DNA of 64,000 nucleotides from contig CAMTUU010000008.1 in NCBI GenBank assembly GCA_947085045.1, positions 1-64,000 on the forward strand, in the 5' to 3' direction. Under the pieces are notes generated by a model. That model was not told where the DNA came from and did not search any database. It was given only the letters and a program-made list of their open reading frames with translations. Source of the stretch: Pseudolysinimonas_A sp947085045. Lineage in GTDB: Bacteria; Actinomycetota; Actinomycetes; Actinomycetales; Microbacteriaceae. Of the stretch, positions 32,900 to 42,025 are shown in pieces. Position 1 is the stretch's first letter. Every line of letters begins with the position of its first letter. The translations under genes and the position numbers were made by a program.

Positions 32900-33952
32900 T
32901 CAGGGGACGATCATCGGCACGCCGCCCGGCGCCGCGCCGGCCGCGAGGGCGACAAGGGCATCCGGGGCTTCGTCGAGGGCGATCCGCCGCGCGACGAGCG
33001 ACTCGGGGCGCACACCGCCGGAGCGCACGAGGTTGAGCAGCCGGGGGTAGTCGGCCGCCGCCATCCCGTGGCTGCCGAGCACGCTGAGCTCGCGCGCGAT
33101 GATCTCGCCCATCGGAACGATCGGATCGCCCGCGAGCAGGCCGATCTGCAGCAGCCTCCCGCCGCTCGCGAGGGACCGCACGCCGATCGCGAGCGTCGTC
33201 GCCCGACCGAGCGCCTCGACCGCGACGGCGGCCCCTGCGCCGGTGGCCTCGCGGATCGCCGCGACGACCTCGTCGTCGCCGAGGCCCGCGATGTCGCGCA
33301 CGGCGTCGGCACCGCTCGCGCGCGCCAGCTCGAGCGCCGCAGCGGACACGTCGACCGCCAGCACCCGGGCGCCCAGCGCCGCCGCGATGAGGATCGCGGA
33401 GAGTCCGACGCCCCCGCAGCCGAGTACGGCGACCGCCTCGCCGGGCTGCACGCGGGCGCGGTCGACGAGCCCGCGGTACGAGGTCGCGAACCGGCAGCCG
33501 AGCAGCGCGGCGGCCTCGAATGGGATGTCGTCGCCGAGCACCACGGCGTTGAAGTCGGCGTTGCGCACGACCACGTACTCGGCGAAGGATCCGTCGTAGG
33601 TGAAGCCCGGCTGCTCCTGGGTCGCGCACACCTGCGCGCGCCCCGCACGGCAGGCGTCGCAGACCCCGCAGCCGCTCACGAACGGCGTCGTGACTCGGTC
33701 GCCGATCGCGACGACCCCCACCTCGGCGCCGACGACCACCACGACCCCGGCGAACTCGTGCCCCGGGGTGTAGGGCAGGATGTCGCCATCCTCGCCGCGC
33801 CAGGCGTGCACGTCGCTACGGCAGAGTCCCGTCGCGGCGACCCGCACCAGCGCGTCACGCGGCCCGGGAACCGGGACCGCGACCTCGGCGACCACCGGCG
33901 GCTCCCCGAAGGCCGCGACGCGCACCGCGCGCATGACCTCCGAGACGCCCAT
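32900..33952 (-). CDS. Zinc-dependent alcohol dehydrogenase
   Basis: A 350-residue medium-chain dehydrogenase. Catalytic zinc ligands lie in GLCRSDVHAW and PGHEF, the structural zinc Cys cluster is CGVCDACRAGRAQVC, and the NAD(P) fold has VLGCGGVGLSAILIAAALGA. It oxidises an alcohol or reduces an aldehyde; the substrate is unknown. It starts 19 nt after the icd stop on the same strand, so it may be co-transcribed with icd. Confidence 0.9.
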   Translation of the reverse strand: MGVSEVMRAVRVAAFGEPPVVAEVAVPVPGPRDALVRVAATGLCRSDVHAWRGEDGDILPYTPGHEFAGVVVVVGAEVGVVAIGDRVTTPFVSGCGVCDACRAGRAQVCATQEQPGFTYDGSFAEYVVVRNADFNAVVLGDDIPFEAAALLGCRFATSYRGLVDRARVQPGEAVAVLGCGGVGLSAILIAAALGARVLAVDVSAAALELARASGADAVRDIAGLGDDEVVAAIREATGAGAAVAVEALGRATTLAIGVRSLASGGRLLQIGLLAGDPIVPMGEIIARELSVLGSHGMAAADYPRLLNLVRSGGVRPESLVARRIALDEAPDALVALAAGAAPGGVPMIVP

Positions 33953-33971
33953 GGTCAGGAGAGGCTCCGTT

Positions 33972-35189
33972 TCAGGACAGCTTGGCCTGGAGGTTGTCGT
34001 CGATCGCGGCGAGGAAGTCCTCGGTCGTGAGGTACGGCTGCTCGTCGGACACGAGCGTCGCCAGATCCTTCGTCATCTTGCCGCTCTCGACGGTCGCGAT
34101 GACGACATCCTCGAGGGTCTGCGCGAACGCGATGAGCGCGTCGTTGCCGTCCAACTTGCCGCGGTGCATGAGGCCGCGGGTCCAGGCGTAGATCGACGCG
34201 ATCGGGTTGGTCGAGGTGGGCTTGCCCTGCTGGTGCAGGCGGTAGTGCCGCGTGACCGTGCCGTGAGCCGCCTCCGCCTCGACGATCTTGCCGTCGGGCG
34301 TGGTGAGCACCGAGGTCATCAGGCCGAGCGAGCCGTAGCCCTGCGCGACCGTGTCGGACTGCACATCGCCGTCGTAGTTCTTGGTGGCCCAGATGTAGCC
34401 GCCCTCCCACTTGAGCGCCGACGCGACCATGTCGTCGATGAGGCGGTGCTCGTAGGTGAGGCCCTTGGCGTCGTAGTCGGCCTTGAACTCGGCGTCGAAG
34501 ATCTCCTGGAAGATGTCCTTGAACCGGCCGTCGTAGGCCTTGAGGATCGTGTTCTTCGTCGACAGGTAGACCGGGTAGTTGCGCTGCAGGCCGTAGTTGA
34601 GCGAGGCGCGCGCGAAGTCGCGGATCGAGTCATCGAGGTTGTACATCGCCATCGCGACGCCGGAGCCGGGCGCCTGGAAGACCTCGAACGACTGAGCCTC
34701 GCTGCCGTCCTCGGGCTGGAACGAGATGGTGAGCGTGCCCTTGCCCTCGAACCGGAAGTCGGTGGCGCGGTACTGGTCGCCGAACGCGTGGCGGCCGACG
34801 ATGATCGGCTTGTTCCAGCCGGGCACGAGGCGCGGGATGTTGGAGATGATGATCGGCTCGCGGAAGATCACGCCGCCGAGGATGTTGCGGATCGTGCCGT
34901 TCGGCGACTTCCACATCTTCTTCAGGCCGAACTCCTCGACGCGGGCCTCGTCGGGGGTGATGGTGGCGCACTTGACGCCGACGCCGTGCTTCTGGATGGC
35001 GTGGGCCGCGTCGATCGTGACCTGGTCGTCGGTCGCGTCGCGGTGCTCGACGCCGAGGTCGTAGTACTCGAGCGTCACGTCGAGGTAGGGGTGGATGAGA
35101 CGGTCCTTGATGAACTGCCAGATGATGCGCGTCATCTCGTCGCCGTCGAGTTCGACGACGGTTCCCTCGACCTTGATCTTGTCGACCAC
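33972..35189 (-). CDS. icd: NADP-dependent isocitrate dehydrogenase (homodimeric, eukaryote-like type)
   Basis: TCA-cycle enzyme oxidising isocitrate to 2-oxoglutarate with NADP+. The 405-residue protein matches subfamily II: VELDGDEMTRIIWQFIKD, KSPNGTIRNILGGVIFREPI for isocitrate binding and the C-terminal NPIASIYAWTRGL and AHGTVTRHYR for NADP. The start is preceded by CCGGCGAGAGGAACTGAAGT-type sequence with GAGAGGAA. A palindromic operator shared with sucCD overlaps its -35 region. Confidence 0.96.
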   Translation of the reverse strand: MVDKIKVEGTVVELDGDEMTRIIWQFIKDRLIHPYLDVTLEYYDLGVEHRDATDDQVTIDAAHAIQKHGVGVKCATITPDEARVEEFGLKKMWKSPNGTIRNILGGVIFREPIIISNIPRLVPGWNKPIIVGRHAFGDQYRATDFRFEGKGTLTISFQPEDGSEAQSFEVFQAPGSGVAMAMYNLDDSIRDFARASLNYGLQRNYPVYLSTKNTILKAYDGRFKDIFQEIFDAEFKADYDAKGLTYEHRLIDDMVASALKWEGGYIWATKNYDGDVQSDTVAQGYGSLGLMTSVLTTPDGKIVEAEAAHGTVTRHYRLHQQGKPTSTNPIASIYAWTRGLMHRGKLDGNDALIAFAQTLEDVVIATVESGKMTKDLATLVSDEQPYLTTEDFLAAIDDNLQAKLS

Positions 35190-35236
35190 TTCAGTTCCTC
35201 TCGCCGGTGCGCGGCCGCTCGTGGAGGCCGTCGACC

Positions 35237-35242
35237 AGCCTA
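35237..35242 (-). promoter_or_regulatory. icd -10 box (TAGGCT)
   Basis: TAGGCT on the minus strand; a TCGAGA-like -35 would fall 16 nt upstream, inside the palindromic operator. Gives a leader of about 40 nt. Confidence 0.5.
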
Positions 35243-35256
35243 TCGCCTCGCCGGAT

Positions 35257-35274
35257 TATCTCGACATCGAGATA
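35257..35274. promoter_or_regulatory. Palindromic operator TATCTCGACATCGAGATA upstream of icd
   Basis: Perfect 8-bp inverted repeat with a 2-bp centre. The same sequence, with one mismatch each, occurs twice upstream of sucC (49199-49232). From memory it resembles the sites of Streptomyces TamR, a MarR-family regulator of aconitase and isocitrate dehydrogenase that responds to citrate and trans-aconitate. It covers the predicted icd -35 box and so probably represses. No MarR gene lies in this window. Confidence 0.7.
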
Positions 35275-35293
35275 CCTTGTCGGCATCGGGGGT

Positions 35294-35299
35294 TAGCCT
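35294..35299 (+). promoter_or_regulatory. Leaderless -10 box (TAGCCT)
   Basis: TAGCCT is 6 nt before ATG 35306. Confidence 0.6.
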
Positions 35300-35305
35300 G
35301 GGACC

Positions 35306-35758
35306 ATGGCCGAGCTGCGCATCGAAGAGCTGACCGCCGGGACGATCTCGGCCGCGAACAGCCTGACCCTCAAGCCCGGCCAGGAGGCCTTCCTCGAGCC
35401 GACGACGTACACGAACGCCGAGCAGCAGCTCGATCCGTCCGGCTCGTGGCCCCGGGTCATCCGCGACGGCGACGAGGTCGTGGGCTACGTCATGGGCGCC
35501 TTCGACGCCGACGCCCCCGAGGAGTACCTGCGCGCGGCGATCTGGCGCATCAACGTCGCGGCCGACGCTCAGGGTCGCGGCGTCGGCCGGTTCGCGATCG
35601 AGGCGTTCGCCGACGAGGCGCGCACGCGCGGCTTCTCGCGCGCGACGGTCGTCTGGGCGTCGGGGGATGCCGGCCCGGGGGCGTTCTTCGAATCCGTCGG
35701 GTTCCGCGTCGTCGGCCAGACGCCGTACGGCGAGAACCTCGGAGCGCTCGAGCTGTGA
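35306..35758 (+). CDS. GNAT-family N-acetyltransferase
   Basis: A 150-residue GNAT protein. The acetyl-CoA pyrophosphate loop is AADAQGRGVGRFAIEAF, and the later strand-helix FESVGFRVVGQTPYGE closes the fold. EAFLEPTTYTNAEQQLDP near the N-terminus resembles the spermine/spermidine acetyltransferase-like group, but the acceptor is unknown. Its stop overlaps the next gene's GTG. The mRNA should be leaderless. Confidence 0.88.
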   Translation: MAELRIEELTAGTISAANSLTLKPGQEAFLEPTTYTNAEQQLDPSGSWPRVIRDGDEVVGYVMGAFDADAPEEYLRAAIWRINVAADAQGRGVGRFAIEAFADEARTRGFSRATVVWASGDAGPGAFFESVGFRVVGQTPYGENLGALEL

Positions 35759-36069
35759 GAGCCGCGCCCTCGGCGGACTTCGTCGAGGCCGTGCGCGCGG
35801 TCGTCGCCGCGATCCCTCCGGGGAGGGTCATGACCTACGGCGACGTCGCCGCGGTACTCGGCTCCCGTGCCGCGCGGGCGGTCGGCCACGTGATGTCCTG
35901 GTACGGATCGGACGTGCCGTGGTGGCGCGTCATCCGGTCGTCGGGCCTGCCGCCGACCGCGAATGAGGACCGCGCCCTGACCCACTACGAAGCCGAGGGT
36001 ACGCCGCTTGTCACCACCCAGGACGGTTACAAAGTCAACCTCAGGATAGCGCGCCACATCTCCGCATAG
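35755..36069 (+). CDS. Alkyltransferase-like (ATL) DNA-repair protein
   Basis: A 104-residue protein with the DNA-binding domain of O6-alkylguanine-DNA alkyltransferase: PPGRVMTYGDVAAVLGSRAARAVGHVM carries the Tyr and Arg finger. The active site, normally PCHRV, reads PWWRV, so the methyl-accepting Cys is Trp. ATL proteins bind O6-alkylguanine and flag it for nucleotide excision repair. GTG 35755 overlaps the GNAT stop (GTGA). Confidence 0.92.
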   Translation: MRAAPSADFVEAVRAVVAAIPPGRVMTYGDVAAVLGSRAARAVGHVMSWYGSDVPWWRVIRSSGLPPTANEDRALTHYEAEGTPLVTTQDGYKVNLRIARHISA

Positions 36070-36100
36070 ACCGCGTCCAGGTCGGTCCTCTCGAGCGACC

Positions 36101-37906
36101 TCAGACCAGGCTGTCGCGCCACGCGGCGTGCAGCTTCGCGAACCGCCCGGTGCCGGCGATCAGGTCGGCGGGGGTGCCGTCCTCCACGATCTTCCCGTGC
36201 TCCATGACGAGCACCCGGTCGGCGATCGAGACGGTCGACAGGCGGTGCGCGATGATGATCGCCGTGCGGTCGGCGAGCAACGTCGTGAGACCCTCTTGCA
36301 CCAATCGCTCCGACGGGATGTCGAGCGACGCGGTCGCCTCGTCGAGGATCAGCACGGCCGGGTCGGCGAGGAACGCGCGGGCGAACGACAGCAACTGCCG
36401 CTGGCCGGCCGAGACGCGACCGCCGCGCTTGTTCACGTCGGTCTCATAGCCGTTGGGGAGCTTCTGGATGAAGGCATCCGCCCCCACCGCCTTCGCCGCG
36501 GACACGATCTCGTCGGGAGTCGCGTCGGGTTTGCCGAGCGCGATGTTCTCGGCCACCGAGCCGCTGAACAGGTAGGCCTCCTGGGTGACCATGACGATCG
36601 CGCGGCGCAGGTCCTTCGGGTGCAGGCGCCGCAGGTCGATGCCGTCGAGCTCGACGGCTCCGGCGGTGGGGTCGTAGAACCGGGCGAGCAGCTTCGCGAG
36701 CGTCGACTTGCCCGCGCCGGTCGATCCGACGAGCGCGACGGTCTGCCCGGCCGGGATGCTCAGCGAGAAGTCGGGCAGCACGACCCGGTCTTCGCGGTAG
36801 GCGAAGCGCACGTCGCGGAAGTCCACGGCGCCCTTCGCCGCCCAGAGGTCGACGGGCTGCACGGGATCGGAGACGCTGGGCTCCTCTTCGAGCACGCCCG
36901 AGATCTTCTCGAGGGCCGCCGCGGCCGACTGGTAGGAGTTGTAGAACATCGCCATCTCCTCCATCGGGTCGAAGAAGCGACGCGTGTAGAGCAGGATCGC
37001 GAGCAGCGACCCGATCTCGAGTCCGCCGTCGAGCACGCGGAAGCCCCCGACGAGCAGCACGATCGCGACCGCCGTGTTGCCGATCAAGATGAGACCCGGG
37101 TCGAAGATGCCGAACAGCCGGATGACCTTGGCGTTCGCATCCCGATAGTCCTCGACGAGACCGCCGAACTCGGCGTCGTTGCGCTTCTCGGTGCGGAACG
37201 CCTTCACCGCACGGATGCCGGTCATCGTCTCGACGAACTTCACGATGAGGCGGGCCGACACGACGCGGGTCAGCCGGAAGCCGCGCTGCGAGCGCGTCTG
37301 GAACCAGCGGGTCAGGATGGCGAGGGGCACGAGCGACCCGGCGATGACGAGCGCGCTCACCCAGTCGAAAGCCACGAGGGCGACCCCGACGAAACTCATG
37401 TAGAGCAGCCCGCGCACGAGACCGTTGAGTCCGGAGTCGAGCAGCTCGCGGATCGACTCCAGGTCGCTGGTCTGGCGCGCGATGATGCGGCCCGAGGTGT
37501 AGCTCTCATGGAACTCGAGGCTCAGCCGCTGCGCGTGCAGGAAGACCCGGCGCCGCAGGTCGAACAGGATCGCCTGACTCACCCGCGCCGAGAGCATCGT
37601 GTACCAGGCGATCAGCACGGCGCCGACGATGCCGGTCACGAGGTAGACGACGACCGCGATCCCGAGCGGCAGGAAGTCGCCGTCGAGCGCTGCGGGCAGG
37701 CCCTGGTTGATGCCGAGGGCGATGAGCGCCGGCCCGGCGACCTGCGCGGCGGTGCTGACCACGACGACGAGCAGGGTGAGGATGACGCGCGCCCGCACCG
37801 GCCGCAGCAGCGATCCGAGCAGGCGCAGCGACCGCGCGCGGATGAGCTTGCTCTCGGCGCGGGTGTAGTCGCCGCGCTCCTCGCCCTCGACACCGGTGAC
37901 GGTCAC
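36101..37906 (-). CDS. ABC exporter half-transporter with canonical ATPase site
   Basis: A 601-residue fusion of six membrane helices and an ATPase. Walker A is GSTGAGKST, the signature is VSAGQRQ (first Ser replaced normal LSGGQ by VSAGQ) and Walker B ends LILDEATASLD with the catalytic Glu. The partner encoded just upstream (GTGA overlap) has Asp at that position, so the two should form a heterodimer like TM287/288, with this one as the TM288-like subunit. The exported substrate is unknown, probably a drug or lipid. Confidence 0.92.
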   Translation of the reverse strand: MTVTGVEGEERGDYTRAESKLIRARSLRLLGSLLRPVRARVILTLLVVVVSTAAQVAGPALIALGINQGLPAALDGDFLPLGIAVVVYLVTGIVGAVLIAWYTMLSARVSQAILFDLRRRVFLHAQRLSLEFHESYTSGRIIARQTSDLESIRELLDSGLNGLVRGLLYMSFVGVALVAFDWVSALVIAGSLVPLAILTRWFQTRSQRGFRLTRVVSARLIVKFVETMTGIRAVKAFRTEKRNDAEFGGLVEDYRDANAKVIRLFGIFDPGLILIGNTAVAIVLLVGGFRVLDGGLEIGSLLAILLYTRRFFDPMEEMAMFYNSYQSAAAALEKISGVLEEEPSVSDPVQPVDLWAAKGAVDFRDVRFAYREDRVVLPDFSLSIPAGQTVALVGSTGAGKSTLAKLLARFYDPTAGAVELDGIDLRRLHPKDLRRAIVMVTQEAYLFSGSVAENIALGKPDATPDEIVSAAKAVGADAFIQKLPNGYETDVNKRGGRVSAGQRQLLSFARAFLADPAVLILDEATASLDIPSERLVQEGLTTLLADRTAIIIAHRLSTVSIADRVLVMEHGKIVEDGTPADLIAGTGRFAKLHAAWRDSLV

Positions 37907-39705
37907 TTCTCCACCTCCCGGGTGTTGTCGGGTTCGAGCGACGAGATCACGTAGCGGTAGTGGGCGTTGGTCGCGAGCAGTTCGGAGTGCGTGCCGACGG
38001 CGGTGACGCGTCCGTCCTCGAGGAGCGCGACCCGGTCCGCGAGCTGCACGGTCGACGGTCGGTGGGCGACGATGAGCGCCGTCGTCGTGGCGAGCACCCG
38101 GCGGAGCCCCGCCTCGACCCGCGCCTCGGTGTCGACGTCGAGCGCGGAGAGCGGGTCGTCGAGCACGAGCACCGACGGGTTCGCGGCGACGGCGCGGGCG
38201 AGTGCGAGTCGCTGACGTTGGCCGCCGGAGAGCGAGAGGCCCTCCTCGCCGACCGTCGTCTCGAGACCTTCGGGCAGCTCGGCGACGAACTCGGCCTGGG
38301 CGATCTCGAGCGCCTCGGCGACGACGGCGTCGGCCGCTTCGGGATCGTCGGCGAGCTCGGGACGCCCGAGCAGCACGTTGTCGCGCACCGACGCTGAGAA
38401 CAGCGTCGCGTCCTCGAACGCCATCGCGACGCGGCGGCGCAGCTCCTCACGCGTGAGGTCGCGGATGTCGACGCCGTCGAGGCGGATCGCGCCGCCTGAG
38501 ACGTCGTAGAGCCGAGTGACGAGAGCCGTGAGCGTGGTCTTGCCCGAGCCGGTCAGGCCGACCAGCGCCATCGTCTCGCCGGGCTCGAGCTCGAGATCGA
38601 CGCCGTCGATGAGGTCGGGTGCGTCGACGGCATCCTGATAGTGGAAGTGCACGTTCTCGAAGGTGAGCCGTCCGCGGGCTTCCGCGACGGTGGCGGGGGT
38701 GGCGGGGTCGGTGATCGGGTTCGGCTCGTCGAGTACCTCGAACAGCCGGTCGACCGCCGCGCGGGTGTCGAAGGTCATCGACAGCAGGAAGCCGATCGAC
38801 TCGATCGGGAAGCGCAGCACCGTCGCCGTCGCGAAGAACGCGAGCAGCGCGCCGCCGGTCATCTGATCCTGTGAGACGAGCCACACGCCGACGCCCAGGC
38901 AGAGCGCGAACGCGACATCGGGCACGAGCAGCAGCCACAGCCAGATGCTCGCGATCGCCCGGGCCTTGTCGAGCTCGGTGCCGCGCAGCTCATCGGCCTG
39001 ACGGGTGAACTTCTCGAGCGAGTACGTGCCCCGCCCGAACGCCTTGAGCACGCGGATGCCGTGCACGCTCTCCTCGACCGCGGTCGCGAGGTCGCCCTGC
39101 TGGTCTTGCGAGCGGCGGGCGACGACCGAGTACTTCTGCTCGAACACGTAGCCGTAGATCCACAGCGGGATCGAGCAGACCAGGAAGACGAGCGCGAGGA
39201 TCCAGTTCCAGAAGAACAGAACGACGGCGCCGACGATGATCGTCACCAGGTTGACGATCAGCAGCACCACGCCGAACGACAGCCAGCGCCGGATCAGCCC
39301 GAGATCGCTCATCGCGCGCGACAGCAGCTGCCCGCTCGCCCACTTGTCGTGGAACGCCACCGGCAGGTCCTGCAGTTTCGCGTACAGCGTCGTGCGCATC
39401 GCGGCCTCGACGTGCGTGCCGGGCGTCAGCACGAAGAAACGGCGCGCCATGATGAACGCCGCCTCGAGCACCCCGAGCGCGAAGACGACGATCGCCGCGG
39501 GCAGCACCTGCGACGAATCCCCGCTCGCGAGCGGACCGTCGACGAGCGACTGGAGCACGAGCGGGATGCCGAGAGCGACGAGTCCGGCGAGCAGCGCGGC
39601 CACCATCCCGAGCACGATGCGCGACAGGGCAGGGCGGACGAACGGCATCAGCCGCAGCAGGGTGCGGACGGTGCCGGCGCGTGACGAGGTGGCGGTGTCT
39701 GGCAT
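37903..39705 (-). CDS. ABC exporter half-transporter with degenerate ATPase site
   Basis: A 600-residue half-transporter. Six helices are followed by a Walker A GLTGSGKTT and a full LSGGQRQR signature, but Walker B reads LVLDDPLSALD, with Asp in place of the catalytic Glu. This is the pattern of the regulatory subunit of heterodimeric exporters such as TM287/288 and BmrCD. It overlaps its partner by 4 nt. A stem-loop lies at the 5' end of its mRNA. Confidence 0.92.
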   Translation of the reverse strand: MPDTATSSRAGTVRTLLRLMPFVRPALSRIVLGMVAALLAGLVALGIPLVLQSLVDGPLASGDSSQVLPAAIVVFALGVLEAAFIMARRFFVLTPGTHVEAAMRTTLYAKLQDLPVAFHDKWASGQLLSRAMSDLGLIRRWLSFGVVLLIVNLVTIIVGAVVLFFWNWILALVFLVCSIPLWIYGYVFEQKYSVVARRSQDQQGDLATAVEESVHGIRVLKAFGRGTYSLEKFTRQADELRGTELDKARAIASIWLWLLLVPDVAFALCLGVGVWLVSQDQMTGGALLAFFATATVLRFPIESIGFLLSMTFDTRAAVDRLFEVLDEPNPITDPATPATVAEARGRLTFENVHFHYQDAVDAPDLIDGVDLELEPGETMALVGLTGSGKTTLTALVTRLYDVSGGAIRLDGVDIRDLTREELRRRVAMAFEDATLFSASVRDNVLLGRPELADDPEAADAVVAEALEIAQAEFVAELPEGLETTVGEEGLSLSGGQRQRLALARAVAANPSVLVLDDPLSALDVDTEARVEAGLRRVLATTTALIVAHRPSTVQLADRVALLEDGRVTAVGTHSELLATNAHYRYVISSLEPDNTREVEK

Positions 39706-39715
39706 CTGGAGGAGT

Positions 39716-39752
39716 GCTGCCCCGACACGTGCCGGGGCAGCCTTCCAGCCTA
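39716..39752 (-). promoter_or_regulatory. 5' hairpin and -10 box of the ABC exporter operon
   Basis: GCTGCCCCG (39716-39724) pairs perfectly with CGGGGCAGC (39733-39741). A minus-strand TAGGCT (39752-39747) would start transcription at the outer edge of this stem. It may be a 5'-terminal hairpin of the exporter mRNA and also a terminator for purH. Confidence 0.55.
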
Positions 39753-39780
39753 GACCCGGGCCGGCCGCGGTCGGAACGTC

Positions 39781-41367
39781 TCAGTGGAAGAAGTGCCGCT
39801 CGCCGGTGAAGTACATCGTGATACCGGCCGCCTCGACCGCCGCGATCGTCTCGGCATCGCGCACCGAGCCGCCCGGCTGCACGATCGCGACGACGCCCGC
39901 GGCGATGAGGATCTGCGGGCCGTCCTCGAACGGGAAGAAGGCATCGGATGCCGCGACGCTGCCGCGTGCCCGGTCGCCCGCGCGCTCGACCGCGAGCTTG
40001 CACGAGTCGACGCGGTTGACCTGACCCATCCCGACGCCGACGGACGCACCGCCCGAAGCCAGCAGGATCGCGTTGGACTTCACGGCTCGGCAGGCGCGCC
40101 AGGCGAACTCGAGGTCGGCGAGCGTCGCCGCGTCGACGGCCGGACCGGCCGCGAGCTTCCACTGCAACGCCGGGGCGAACTGCGTGTCGACGGTCTGCAC
40201 GAGGAGGCCCCCCGAGATGCGGCGGAACTCCGTGCCGCCGTCGCCGAACGCTGACGGCAGCTCGAGCAGCCGCAGGTTGGTCTTGCCGGCGAGCACCTCG
40301 AGGGCGCCGGGTTCGAACCCGGGCGCGATGATCACCTCGGTGAAGATCGGCGCGATCGACTCGGCCGCCTCTCTCGTGATCGGACGGTTCGAGGCGATCA
40401 CGCCGCCGAACGCCGACACCGGGTCGCAGGCATGCGCGAGGGCATGGGCCTCGCCGATCGTGGCGGCCGTCGCGATGCCGCACGGGTTGGCGTGCTTGAT
40501 GATCGCCACCGTCGGGCCGGCGTGGTCGTACGCGGCGCGCACCGCGGCATCGGAGTCGACGTAGTTGTTGTAGGACATCTCCTTGCCCTGCAGCTGCCGG
40601 GCCTGGGCGATGCCGGAACCGTTTGACGACGTGTAGAGCGCGGCGCGCTGGTGCGAGTTCTCGCCGTAGCGCAGCACGTCGGCGCGCGCCCACGAGGCGC
40701 CCATCCACCCCGGGAACCCCGAGCCCTCGTCGTCGGGCGCGAGCACCGAGCCGAGGTAGGAGGCGACGCCGATGTCATACGTCGCGGTGTGCCGGAAGGC
40801 CTCGCGGGCGAGCTCGCGGCGCTGCAGCAGCGAGGTGCCGCCGGCGGCGAGCGCATCCACGAGGTCGCCGTAGCGCGCGGGGTTCACGACGACCGCGACG
40901 TTCGCGTGGTTCTTCGCCGACGCGCGCACCATCGCCGGCCCGCCGATGTCGATCTGCTCGACGACCTCGTCGGGCTCGGCCCCCGACGCCACCGTCGCGG
41001 CGAACGGGTAGAGGTTGATCACCGCGAGCTCGAACGGCTCGATCTCGAAATGCGCGAGCTCGGCCTCGTGCGACTCGAGTCGCAGATCGGCGAGCAGCCC
41101 CGAGTGCACCTTGGGGTGCAGGGTGCGCACGCGACCGTCGAGGTGCTCCGGGAATCCGGTGAGGTCCTGGATCTGGGTCACCGGGATGCCGGCCTCCGCG
41201 ATCGCCTTCGAGGTGCCGCCGGTCGAGACGATCTCGACGCCCGCGTCGGCGAGCGCCCGAGCCAGGTCGACCAGCCCGGTCTTGTCGCTCACCGCGACGA
41301 TCGCGCGCTTGATCGGCACGAGGTCGCGTTCGCGGTACAGGGAGGAGTCGATGGTGGCGCCGCTCAT
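39781..41367 (-). CDS. purH: AICAR transformylase/IMP cyclohydrolase
   Basis: Last two steps of IMP synthesis. The 528-residue bifunctional protein has the N-terminal cyclohydrolase domain (VSDKTGLVDLARAL, STGGTSKAI, TLHPKVHSGLL) and the C-terminal transformylase with IIKHANPCGIA and SDAFFPFEDG. ATG 41367 overlaps the purN stop. It uses 10-formyl-THF, so its product pathway is linked to the ZTP-controlled glyA-folD pair. Confidence 0.97.
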   Translation of the reverse strand: MSGATIDSSLYRERDLVPIKRAIVAVSDKTGLVDLARALADAGVEIVSTGGTSKAIAEAGIPVTQIQDLTGFPEHLDGRVRTLHPKVHSGLLADLRLESHEAELAHFEIEPFELAVINLYPFAATVASGAEPDEVVEQIDIGGPAMVRASAKNHANVAVVVNPARYGDLVDALAAGGTSLLQRRELAREAFRHTATYDIGVASYLGSVLAPDDEGSGFPGWMGASWARADVLRYGENSHQRAALYTSSNGSGIAQARQLQGKEMSYNNYVDSDAAVRAAYDHAGPTVAIIKHANPCGIATAATIGEAHALAHACDPVSAFGGVIASNRPITREAAESIAPIFTEVIIAPGFEPGALEVLAGKTNLRLLELPSAFGDGGTEFRRISGGLLVQTVDTQFAPALQWKLAAGPAVDAATLADLEFAWRACRAVKSNAILLASGGASVGVGMGQVNRVDSCKLAVERAGDRARGSVAASDAFFPFEDGPQILIAAGVVAIVQPGGSVRDAETIAAVEAAGITMYFTGERHFFH

Positions 41368-41951
41368 TGCAGGTCCTTCAGGGTGACGTGGCCGTTGGCG
41401 ATGTCGAGCACGACCTGCACGAGCAGTTCGCGTTCGACGAGTTTGATGCGGTCGTGCAGGCGTGACTCGGTGTCGCCCGGCAGCACGGGGATGCGGGTCT
41501 GCGCGACGATCGGACCGGTGTCGACGCCGGCGTCGACGACGATCACCGACGCCCCCGTCTCGGCGACGCCGGCGGCGAGCGCGTCCCGCACGCCGTGCGC
41601 GCCGGGGAACTCGGGCAGGTACGCCGGGTGGGTGTTGAGCAGGTCCGGGTTGAGGGCATCCACCACCCCCGCGGGCAGCAGGCGCATGAAGCCGGAGAGG
41701 ATCACCAGGTCGGCATCCCAGCTTTGGATCTGAGCGAGCAGCTCGTCGCCCCACGCCTCGCGGGTGGGGAACGCCGAGAACGGCACGACGAAGGTCGGGA
41801 TGCCGTACGCCTCGCCGTGCGCGAGACCGTCGGCGTCGCGGTCGGCCCCGATCGCGACGACCCGGGCCGGGAACTCCGCGTCCTCGCTCGCCTCGAGGAG
41901 GGCGCGGAGGTTGCTCCCGCCCCCGGAGATGAGGACGACGAGCCGGAGCAC
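41364..41951 (-). CDS. purN: Phosphoribosylglycinamide formyltransferase
   Basis: Transfers formyl from 10-formyl-THF to GAR in purine synthesis. The 195-residue protein has VLISGGGSNLRALL for phosphate binding, the catalytic Asn and His in LLNTHPAYLPEFPGAHG, and the Asp in VDTGPI. GTG 41951 lies 7 nt after a minus-strand TAGGCT (41964-41959), so purNH probably starts leaderless. The purN-purH order beside a PerM-like gene matches M. tuberculosis. Confidence 0.96.
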   Translation of the reverse strand: MLRLVVLISGGGSNLRALLEASEDAEFPARVVAIGADRDADGLAHGEAYGIPTFVVPFSAFPTREAWGDELLAQIQSWDADLVILSGFMRLLPAGVVDALNPDLLNTHPAYLPEFPGAHGVRDALAAGVAETGASVIVVDAGVDTGPIVAQTRIPVLPGDTESRLHDRIKLVERELLVQVVLDIANGHVTLKDLQ

Positions 41952-41958
41952 GTAGCCC

Positions 41959-41964
41959 AGCCTA
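41959..41964 (-). promoter_or_regulatory. Leaderless -10 box (TAGGCT) of purNH
   Basis: Separated by 7 nt from GTG 41951. Confidence 0.55.
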
Positions 41965-42013
41965 TCGGCGGCGTCCGGGCGACTCGCCCCGGCTTCCGGC
42001 GCGCGGGACTCCC

Positions 42014-42019
42014 TACCCT
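42014..42019 (+). promoter_or_regulatory. Leaderless -10 box (TACCCT)
   Basis: Separated by GGAGCC (6 nt) from ATG 42026. Confidence 0.55.
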
Positions 42020-42025
42020 GGAGCC

